From: Acidovorax soli
Lineage (GTDB): Bacteria > Pseudomonadota > Gammaproteobacteria > Burkholderiales > Burkholderiaceae_C
Direction of reading: 5' to 3'
Assembly (NCBI RefSeq): GCF_014207955.1
Contig: NZ_JACHLK010000003.1
Coordinates: 496,001-560,000 of the forward strand
DNA: 64,000 nucleotides
The translations under genes were made by a program, and so were the position numbers. Below, piece by piece: positions 1-6,665 of this stretch; the stretch's first letter is position 1; every line of letters starts with the position of its first letter. A model generated the notes under the pieces. The model had not been told where the DNA came from, did no database searches, and saw only the letters and a program-made list of their open reading frames with translations.

Positions 1-252
1 GGCGACGTGACCACCATCGAAGGCCTGGCGGGCCCGCAGGCCGAGGCCCTGCGCAATGCCTGGACCACGCTGGACGTGGCCCAGTGCGGCTACTGCCAGA
101 GCGGCCAGCTCATGTCGGCCTGCGCCCTGCTCACCAAGACCGCACGGCCCACCGATGCCGACATCGACGCCGCCATGTCGGGCAATGCCTGCCGCTGCGG
201 CACCTACCCGCGCATCCGTGCGGCCATCCACCAGGCCGCAGGCAAGGGCTGA
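1..252 (+). CDS. (2Fe-2S)-binding oxidoreductase small subunit, C-terminal part
   Basis: The reading frame is open from the first base, so the gene starts left of the window. About 83 C-terminal residues are visible. They carry the second [2Fe-2S] domain typical of the xanthine-oxidase/isoquinoline 1-oxidoreductase alpha-subunit family: a CGYCQSGQ motif followed by CRCGTYPRI, which supply the four cluster cysteines. Such subunits pass electrons from a molybdopterin-containing large subunit to an acceptor. No large subunit follows; the next gene is convergent, so a partner must lie to the left. Family is clear, substrate unknown. Confidence 0.85.
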   Translation, partial: GDVTTIEGLAGPQAEALRNAWTTLDVAQCGYCQSGQLMSACALLTKTARPTDADIDAAMSGNACRCGTYPRIRAAIHQAAGKG

Positions 253-261
253 TACCCGCGC

Positions 262-1323
262 TCAGTTGGTCAGTGCGCTGCTGCCCTGGGTCTGCCCAGG
301 ATCAAGCAGCATGTGGGCCTCGGCACGGGCCGCAGACTCTGCCGCCACGGCCGACTGGACATTGTTGCGCCCGGCCTGCTTGGCGCGGTAGAGGGCCTTG
401 TCGGCGGTGTTGACCAGTTCCTCAAAACTGGCGCCGCGCGCGTCGTACAGGGTGGCCACGCCGATGCTCACGGTGACGGTGACGCAGGCGCCGTCGCCAT
501 CGACCAGCACATTGTGGTCCGACACCCCCGTGCGCAGCGACTCGGCCAGGCGCATGGCGCTGGGGGCGTCGATGCCCGGCAGCACGATGACGAACTCCTC
601 GCCGCCGAAGCGGGCCACGATGTCCACCGCCGTGCGCGAGCGTGCCAGGCAGGCCTGGGCCACGGCGCAGATCACCCGGTCACCCGCCAGGTGGCCCCAG
701 GCATCGTTCACGGCCTTGAAGTGGTCGATGTCCACCACCATCAGCGACAGCGGCTGGCCCAGTTGCCCGGTGCTCAGGCACTCGCGCGCGCCCATCTCCA
801 TCAGCGTGCGCCGGTTGGACAGGCCCGTGAGCGCATCGCAGGCGGCCAGTTGCTCCAGCGCCGTGTTGAGCTCCTGCAGCAGGGCATTCTGCTCGCGCAG
901 CTGGCGGTTTATCTGGGCGATCTCGTCTTCCTTGCGCTTGCGGTCGTCGATGTTGAAGGTCACCCCGATCAGGCGCTTGCCCGGCGTGTCGGTATGGCCG
1001 TCCATGATGCGGCCGTAGTTGGCATACCAGACCCACTCGCCGCTTTTGGCGCGCAGCCGGAACTCGCAGCGGTACTGCGGGGTGACGCCAGACATGTGGT
1101 CGGACACGGCCGACTGCACCGTCGCCAGGTCATCGGGGTGGAACAGGCCGTAGACATCCTGCAGGCCCGAGACGATCTCCTCCTCGGTGAAGCCCAGCTC
1201 CAGGAAGGTCTTGGTGGCCTTGCGGGTGACGGTGCCGGTGACCAGGTCGTTCTCCCACAGGTCCAGCCCGGCGGCTTCCAGCGCCAGCTCCAGCCGCTCG
1301 CGGTTCAGATCTGCTTCACCCAT
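262..1323 (-). CDS. PAS-GGDEF diguanylate cyclase
   Basis: This 353-residue protein has a PAS domain (about residues 6-127), a short coiled coil (128-160) and a GGDEF domain starting at DALTGL (163) with an intact GGEEF active site at 240-244. It should make cyclic di-GMP from two GTP in response to a signal sensed by the PAS fold. There is no signal peptide or membrane segment, so it is cytoplasmic. The inhibitory I-site RxxD expected five residues before GGEEF reads TAVD, so product feedback through that site looks lost. It is convergent with the 2Fe-2S gene and stands 29 bp downstream of the DUF917 gene on the same strand. Confidence 0.88.
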   Translation of the reverse strand: MGEADLNRERLELALEAAGLDLWENDLVTGTVTRKATKTFLELGFTEEEIVSGLQDVYGLFHPDDLATVQSAVSDHMSGVTPQYRCEFRLRAKSGEWVWYANYGRIMDGHTDTPGKRLIGVTFNIDDRKRKEDEIAQINRQLREQNALLQELNTALEQLAACDALTGLSNRRTLMEMGARECLSTGQLGQPLSLMVVDIDHFKAVNDAWGHLAGDRVICAVAQACLARSRTAVDIVARFGGEEFVIVLPGIDAPSAMRLAESLRTGVSDHNVLVDGDGACVTVTVSIGVATLYDARGASFEELVNTADKALYRAKQAGRNNVQSAVAAESAARAEAHMLLDPGQTQGSSALTN

Positions 1324-1352
1324 GGCGGGCCGTCCCCTGTCCGTTCACCGGC

Positions 1353-2537
1353 TCAGGCCGCAGGCATGGCGCCGGCGTAGCCGATGTTGCGCAGCAGCCC
1401 CGCGAACGAGGCCACCACGCCCGGCGTGTTGTACAGCTGGGGCGCCGTCTGCACATAGATGATGCTGACCTGCTTGCCCGTGCTGTGGCCCTTGGTGGCG
1501 TCGAAGTAGATCGCCAGGTCGTCGCTGGCGTTGGAAAAGCCCCGGCCCGTGCTCTCCGAGTAGTAGCAGATCGAGTCGGGCGCGATGATGTCGGGCGAGG
1601 TGCTCGCCGTGCCGTACATGATGAGGTTTTCGTTCAGGTTGTACAGGTAGTGCGTCTCGGTGCTCTGGGCCGGATCGGGTGCATTGTCGAGCCGGATGAT
1701 GCCCGAGTCCAGCGAGGAGGCGCTGGAGGTGGACTGCGTGACGGCCGTGATGTAGAAGTTGGTCAGCACCGCCTTGGCCGCGCGCCCCGTCAGTTCCGTG
1801 ATATTGGCCGCCACGGAGGCCGTGGGCAGGGGCGCAGGCGCCTGCCGCAGGGCGGCGCCGAGCTTGCGCGCCTGCTCCATGGTGCCGGGAATGTAGTTGC
1901 CCGTGAGCGCATAGCCGTTGCTGGCGTTGGACGGCCACATGGCGATGCCCGAGTAGCCGCCAAAACCACCGACCACGCCGCCGGCCAGGGTTTCCACCTT
2001 GTCCGCGGTGGGCGCGCCGAGCACGGCCGACTCGACCTGGGGCGAGGGCGGCACGTCATTGGCCAGGGCACAGGGGGTGGGAGCGAGCTTGGCGCTGCCG
2101 GTGAAGGTGGTTTGGGGCAGTTCGGGCACGGCACGGCCGGCGCCATCGCCGTCGACCACGTAGATGGTGCCTTTGGACATGCCGGCGCCGATCAGGGGCA
2201 CCAGCGAATTGATGGGGCCGACTTCCACCGGGATCAGGGCCCCGAGCGGGCTGCCGGTGGCCTGCTCGAACACCTGGGATGTGTTGGTGATGGAGTTCTG
2301 GATGGCCGACAGCGTCAGGCCATCGGCCGCATCGGGCGAGCCCATGATGGCCAGCACGCAGGCCGGGGTTTTCCCGTCGTAGTCCTTGACGGTCACGGGG
2401 GTGAAGGTCCCCTGGACCGCCAACTGCTGCAGGATGGTGCAGGCATCGTTGTAACTGCCGCCGCCGCCACTGGCCAGAACCGCCGCGCCCGCGGCAATCG
2501 ACTGGAGATCGTCCAGCCCATAGGTATACACGCCCAT
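1353..2537 (-). CDS. DUF917 family protein
   Basis: The 394-residue product matches DUF917 in layout: an N-terminal AAGAAVLASGGGGSYNDA glycine-rich loop, followed by GPINSLVPLIGAGMSKGTIYV-like segments and an alpha/beta body. The family is now often listed as S-methyl thiohydantoin desulfurase-like, and members are commonly found near hydantoinase genes. No hydantoinase lies next to it here, so function is unassigned. Start chosen at the ATG that directly opens the conserved N-terminus; the preceding strand reads GGGAGGAAAC, a good ribosome binding site. Confidence 0.75.
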   Translation of the reverse strand: MGVYTYGLDDLQSIAAGAAVLASGGGGSYNDACTILQQLAVQGTFTPVTVKDYDGKTPACVLAIMGSPDAADGLTLSAIQNSITNTSQVFEQATGSPLGALIPVEVGPINSLVPLIGAGMSKGTIYVVDGDGAGRAVPELPQTTFTGSAKLAPTPCALANDVPPSPQVESAVLGAPTADKVETLAGGVVGGFGGYSGIAMWPSNASNGYALTGNYIPGTMEQARKLGAALRQAPAPLPTASVAANITELTGRAAKAVLTNFYITAVTQSTSSASSLDSGIIRLDNAPDPAQSTETHYLYNLNENLIMYGTASTSPDIIAPDSICYYSESTGRGFSNASDDLAIYFDATKGHSTGKQVSIIYVQTAPQLYNTPGVVASFAGLLRNIGYAGAMPAA

Positions 2538-2707
2538 CGGTTTCCTCCCTCTTGGATGGCTGGCACGATACGCCGAGCCGGTTGCTTGTCAACCCACAGC
2601 ATAGCGCCTTGACCCTGGGAGCCACAGCGCCATGTAACCACTCTGGCCGAGCGCGGCCGCTTGGCCTATGCTGTATGCAAGCACTGTGCCCCTTTTTCGA
2701 GACCACC

Positions 2708-3418
2708 ATGAGCCTCCCTGAAGACAATTCCCCCTCTGCCGTCATCTACGGCACCGAAGACCTGCTGGTCAGCCTGTGCAATTCCGTCACGCGCGTGCTC
2801 AACGTCGCCACGCACAGCCAGATCCACTATTCCGGCATGGTGCAGCGCATCAGCAAGACCTGCCTGAAACCCGATATCGGCTGTTTCGTGCTGTTCGATG
2901 GCGGCTTTTCCGGCCTGGTGATCATCAATTTCTCGGCCCAGGCCGCCATGGAGCTGTATTCCAGCTACCTGCTGAACATGGGCATGTCCAAGGACGACCT
3001 GGTCAGCTCCTACACCTCGGACGAGGTGGCCAACGTCATGGGCGAGCTCATGAACCAGGTGGTGGGCGATTTCACCGGCAAGGTGCGGCGCGAGCTGCAG
3101 ACCCACATCACCCAGAACCAGCCCAAGATGCTGGTGCTCAACAAGCAGGTGATGCTCAGCGTGGACGCCAACCTGGACAAGCCCGAGGCCCGGCGCGTGA
3201 CCTTCTACACGGCCAGCAACAACATCTTCTACCTGGAGCTGGCCATCGACCGCACCGAGTTCATCAAGATGGTGGATTTCGAGGCCCAGGACACACCCGA
3301 CCCCGACGCGCTGATGGCCCAGTCGCAGCATGCGCCGGCCGCGGCGCCCGCCCCCGCAGCGGACAACGGCGGCGGCGGATCCGATACGGACGAGCTGCTC
3401 AAGTCGCTGGGAATGTAG
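2708..3418 (+). CDS. DUF3334 family, CheX-like protein
   Basis: A 236-residue cytoplasmic protein. The segment GCFVLFDGGFSGLVIINF followed by DEVANVMGELMNQVVGDFTGKV resembles the CheC/CheX phosphatase fold, in which an E-x2-N motif (here GELMNQ) is catalytic. DUF3334 proteins show this same block. A role in chemotaxis or two-component dephosphorylation is plausible but unproved, and no chemotaxis genes are nearby. The C-terminus is an Ala/Pro/Gly-rich linker ending in DELLKSLGM, which may be a docking tail. The ATG at 2708 is chosen because the upstream in-frame stretch has no conserved sequence. Confidence 0.7.
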   Translation: MSLPEDNSPSAVIYGTEDLLVSLCNSVTRVLNVATHSQIHYSGMVQRISKTCLKPDIGCFVLFDGGFSGLVIINFSAQAAMELYSSYLLNMGMSKDDLVSSYTSDEVANVMGELMNQVVGDFTGKVRRELQTHITQNQPKMLVLNKQVMLSVDANLDKPEARRVTFYTASNNIFYLELAIDRTEFIKMVDFEAQDTPDPDALMAQSQHAPAAAPAPAADNGGGGSDTDELLKSLGM

Positions 3419-3440
3419 GCCACCGGCCACCCGCCCCCGC

Positions 3441-4241
3441 ATGCGCTCCTCTCCGCGGGAAGCCCTGCCCTACGAGGAACTGCCGCTGGGTGCGCTGGAC
3501 CCCGCGCGGATCGAGGCGCTGTGGCGCTACCGCCCCGCGGCCGGGCGCCGGCAGACCATCCTGCCCGATGGCCGCATGGACCTGGTGGCACATGCGCTGC
3601 TGGATGCCGCAGGCCGCATCACGGCCGTCACCCTGGCCATTGCCGGCCCCGCAGACCGGCCTGGCACCGTGGCCCACCGAGCCGCCCTCTGGAGCGTGGG
3701 TGTGCGCTTCCAGCTCGGCTGGGGCGGCGCCTGCCTAGGGCTGAACCCGGCCACGCTGGTGAACCGGGTGCTGACCGGGCCTGCGGCCGAGCAGGCGCTC
3801 GGGCCCCTGGCACTCCCGGTGCTCGCAGCCACCGAGACCGAGGGCCTGCAGGCCGCACTGGCCACGGCGGCAGCAGCCCTGGCGCGGCGGGCCGGCCCGG
3901 CCCCGGCCACCAGCCCGTCGCAGGCGCGCGCCCTGCTGGCCTTGCGCTGGCTGCGCCAGCACCCCGGCGCCCCACTGCACGCGCTGTGCACGGCGCTGGC
4001 CGTGCCGGAGCGCACTCTGCGCCGGGATGTGCTGGCCGCCGTGGGCCTGCCGCTGCGCAGCCTGGCCGGCATCCTGCGCTTCCAGCGCGCCATGGCCTGG
4101 GTGCAGAGGGGGCATCTTTCCTCGCTGGCCGACCTGGCGCACGAGGCCGGCTATGCCGACCAGGCGCACATGACGCGGCAGTTCCGGCAGTTCGGCGGCT
4201 TCACGCCGGCACTGCCGCAGCAGGTGCCGGTGGTCGCCTAG
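3441..4241 (+). CDS. AraC-family transcriptional regulator
   Basis: The 266-residue protein ends in a typical AraC double helix-turn-helix (about residues 165-260), including PLRSLAGILRFQRAMAWV and LADLAHEAGYADQAHMTRQFRQFGGFTP. The N-terminal half (DUF6597-like, with the conserved LPDGRMDLV) is probably the sensory part. It follows the DUF3334 gene by 22 bp on the same strand and overlaps the convergent GST gene tail-to-tail by 41 bp. Target genes are unknown. Confidence 0.85.
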   Translation: MRSSPREALPYEELPLGALDPARIEALWRYRPAAGRRQTILPDGRMDLVAHALLDAAGRITAVTLAIAGPADRPGTVAHRAALWSVGVRFQLGWGGACLGLNPATLVNRVLTGPAAEQALGPLALPVLAATETEGLQAALATAAAALARRAGPAPATSPSQARALLALRWLRQHPGAPLHALCTALAVPERTLRRDVLAAVGLPLRSLAGILRFQRAMAWVQRGHLSSLADLAHEAGYADQAHMTRQFRQFGGFTPALPQQVPVVA

Positions 4242-4911
4242 CCATGCGCGCCGCCAATGCCCCCTGGCGCGCGCGCAGAAAGGCGCGCAGCCGCTCCCCA
4301 AAATCGGCGCCCGCCGCACCGGCCACCGAAGGCCGGGCCGCCAGCGCGGCGCGCCAGGCGGCCACGCGCGGCAGGCCGGTGAGCACGCCAAAGTCGCCGA
4401 TGCGGTCGAACGCATCGAAATAGCGGAACACCGGGCCGAACACGGCATCGACCAGGGTGAAATCCGCTCCCGAAAAGTAAGGACCTGCTTCACCGCGTGT
4501 GCCCAACTGCACCTCGATCTGCGCGAACAGGCGCTGCAGGTCTTTGGCCCGGGCGGCCAGCGCGGCTTCGTCGGCCGCGTTGTAAAACGCGGCGATGGCC
4601 GAGAGCACGGCCGAGCCGAACTCCATCCAGCCCCGGTGCCGGGCACGGGCCAGTGCGTCCCCTGGGTGCAGGCGGGGCGCTGCGGTCTCCTCCAGGTACT
4701 CGCAGATCACGGCCGATTCGAAAACGGGCTGGCCGTCCACCAGCAGCACCGGCGTCTTGCCCAGAGGAGAGACCTGGAGGAACCAGGCGGGCTTGTTGGC
4801 CAGGTCGATATCGATGCGTTCAAAGGCCATGCCTTTTTCCGCCAGGGCGACGGCGGCCCGTTGGACATAGGGGCACAGAGGGTGGCTGACGAGAGTGAGT
4901 GCTTGCGGCAT
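4201..4911 (-). CDS. Glutathione S-transferase family protein
   Basis: The 236-residue product has an N-terminal thioredoxin-fold GST domain (HPLCPYVQRAAVALAEKG, then LGKTPVLLVDGQPVFESAVICEYLEE with the glutathione-binding P-V-L and E-S motifs) and an all-helical C-terminal domain. The CPYVQR arrangement fits omega/zeta-like bacterial GSTs with a catalytic cysteine. It should conjugate or reduce small electrophiles with glutathione. The gene is divergent from a LysR regulator, a classical regulator-target pair. The extreme C-terminus (PPAPAAAVPA) overlaps the AraC gene's end. Confidence 0.88.
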   Translation of the reverse strand: MPQALTLVSHPLCPYVQRAAVALAEKGMAFERIDIDLANKPAWFLQVSPLGKTPVLLVDGQPVFESAVICEYLEETAAPRLHPGDALARARHRGWMEFGSAVLSAIAAFYNAADEAALAARAKDLQRLFAQIEVQLGTRGEAGPYFSGADFTLVDAVFGPVFRYFDAFDRIGDFGVLTGLPRVAAWRAALAARPSVAGAAGADFGERLRAFLRARQGALAARMARRPPAPAAAVPA

Positions 4912-4944
4912 GGTGCTTCCTTGAAGGGTGGGAGTACCGAATCT

Positions 4945-5001
4945 ATGATTGCACCAGCGAAATCAAAATACGCAGCAAAACAAACCATGATTGCACCAAC
5001 G
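4945..5001. promoter_or_regulatory. Direct repeat pair in the GST/LysR control region
   Basis: ATGATTGCACCA occurs at 4945 and again at 4987, exactly 42 bp apart, with 14 of 15 bases matching when extended (GCG versus ACG). The spacing is four DNA helical turns. The repeats contain the two candidate start codons of the LysR gene and lie just upstream of the GST gene. They could be LysR operator half-sites or just a small duplication; no binding data. Confidence 0.3.
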
Positions 5002-5886
5002 CAACAAACAGGCACCGCCTTCCAGCTGGGCCCGGCCGACCTGGAATGCCTGCTGGCCATGGTGCGTGCAGGCACGCTGGCAGGCGCTGGCGAGCGCCTG
5101 GGTGTGGCACCGTCCACCGTGTTCCGCACGCTGCAGCGCATGGAGCGGGGGCTGGGGCAGACGCTGTTCGTGCGCTCGCGCGCGGGCTACCAAGCCGCCG
5201 AGCTGGCGCAGCAGCTGGCCGGGCATGCCGAGCAGGCCGAGGCTGCACTGGAGGCCGCGCGTTCGGCCGCCCAGCGCCAGCCCGAACAGGTGGCCGGCAG
5301 CGTACACATCACCACCACCGACACCATCCTGCACGGCCTGGTGGCGCCGGCCTTACTGCCACTGGCGGCGCAGCACCCGCTGCTGCAGTTCGAGCTGCAT
5401 GCGGGCAACGAACTGGCCAGCCTCACACGGCGCGACACCGACATCGCCGTGCGCGCCACACGCCGCCCGCCGGTGCACCTGGTCGGCCGCCAGGTGGGTG
5501 CCCTGCGCATGGCACTGTTTGCCGCGCGGGGCAGTGCCTACGCGCACTTGGCCGAGGCCCAGGCCGGCCAGGCCCCCTGGGTGGCGCCCGACAATGCGCT
5601 CCCCGAGCACCCCTCGGTGCTGTGGCGCAAACGGCACCACCCCAAGGCCGTGGCGCGCTACCGGGTGCACAGCATCCTCACGGTGATGGAACTCATCGCG
5701 CTGGGCATGGGCGTGGGCGTGCTGCCCCTGTTCCTGGCCCGACAGCACCCCGGCCTGGTGGCGCTGACCGGCGCGCTGGACGAATGCGAAACCGGCCTGT
5801 GGCTGCTGGCCCACCCCGAATCGCGCCACCTGCGGCGCGTGGCCACGGTCTATGGCCACCTGGCCAGCACGCTGGTGCTGGACTGA
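4945..5886 (+). CDS. LysR-family transcriptional regulator
   Basis: The product (313 residues from the first start) opens with a LysR winged helix: LGPADLECLLAMVRAGTLAG then APSTVFRTLQRMERGLGQTLF. A periplasmic-binding-like effector domain (about 100-310) follows. Two starts are possible: ATG 4945, with GGAG ten bases upstream, or ATG 4987, which has no visible ribosome site but gives the more usual N-terminus; I list the longer form. It is divergent from the GST gene and probably controls it and itself. Confidence 0.82.
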   Translation: MIAPAKSKYAAKQTMIAPTQQTGTAFQLGPADLECLLAMVRAGTLAGAGERLGVAPSTVFRTLQRMERGLGQTLFVRSRAGYQAAELAQQLAGHAEQAEAALEAARSAAQRQPEQVAGSVHITTTDTILHGLVAPALLPLAAQHPLLQFELHAGNELASLTRRDTDIAVRATRRPPVHLVGRQVGALRMALFAARGSAYAHLAEAQAGQAPWVAPDNALPEHPSVLWRKRHHPKAVARYRVHSILTVMELIALGMGVGVLPLFLARQHPGLVALTGALDECETGLWLLAHPESRHLRRVATVYGHLASTLVLD

Positions 5887-5994
5887 AGCCCTCTTTCGCC
5901 GCCGCCACCGGGCACCGGCTGGCCGCAATCTTCAATACACCGCAGGCCCGGCTGCCGATACTGCACAGGACACCGCCACGCACCGCTCTTTTCC

Positions 5995-6633
5995 ATGCAC
6001 ATCCAAGCCCTGTTTGCCCACAACGACACCGCCGCCCTGCACCGCCTGGTGGCCGCCCACCCGCTGGCCAGCCTGGTCGCCACCGGGATCGACGGCGGCC
6101 TGCAGGCCCACCTGCTGCCCTTGCTGCTGCTGCCGGGTGCCACCGCCGCCCGCCCGGCGCGCCTGCAGGGCCACGTGGCGCGCAGCCACCCGCTGCGCCA
6201 GGAGGTGGCGGACGGCAGCACGGTGCTGGCGCTGTTCCAGGGCCCCAATGCCTATATCTCGCCGCGCTGGTACGTGAACGGCCAGCGCAGCGCGCGCGTG
6301 GCCCCCAGCTGGAACTACGTGGCCGCCCAGGCGCGCGGCCGGCTGCACTGGGTGGACGGCGATGCCGCCTGGATGCTCGCCCACCTGGCCGCCCTCACCG
6401 CCACGCAGGAGCAGCACCGCCCAGAGCCCTGGTCGCTGGACATGGCCGCGCCCGACTATGTGGAGAATGCGGCCCGCCATCTCGCGGGCTTCGAGATCGA
6501 ACTCAGCGCGCTCGAAGGCAAGCGCTTTCTCTCGCAGCAGCGCACCGAGGCCGACCGGCACAGCCTGGTGGCGCACCTGCAACGCGAGCCCTCGGGCATG
6601 GCGCGCGATGTGGCGCGGCTGATCGTGCCCTGA
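5995..6633 (+). CDS. PaiB-like FMN-binding negative regulator family protein
   Basis: The 212-residue protein matches the PaiB/FMN-binding split-barrel family: it begins MHIQALFAHNDTAALHRLV, has HVARSHPLRQEV, and the hallmark AYISPRWYVNGQRSARVAPSWNY segment, and ends with a helical tail containing GFEIELSALEGK. Members bind flavin and are annotated as negative regulators of proteases and sporulation in Bacillus; in proteobacteria their role is poorly defined. It is 108 bp downstream of the LysR gene on the same strand and converges with the GGDEF-EAL gene. Confidence 0.82.
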   Translation: MHIQALFAHNDTAALHRLVAAHPLASLVATGIDGGLQAHLLPLLLLPGATAARPARLQGHVARSHPLRQEVADGSTVLALFQGPNAYISPRWYVNGQRSARVAPSWNYVAAQARGRLHWVDGDAAWMLAHLAALTATQEQHRPEPWSLDMAAPDYVENAARHLAGFEIELSALEGKRFLSQQRTEADRHSLVAHLQREPSGMARDVARLIVP

Positions 6634-6665
6634 GCCGGGCACACCAGGGGCGCACCCGGGCGCTG

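Noticed and set aside
6634..6665. Terminator between the convergent PaiB-like and GGDEF-EAL genes
   Set aside because: There is a GCCGGG/CCCGGG-type inverted repeat but no T tract on either strand, so termination is not supported.
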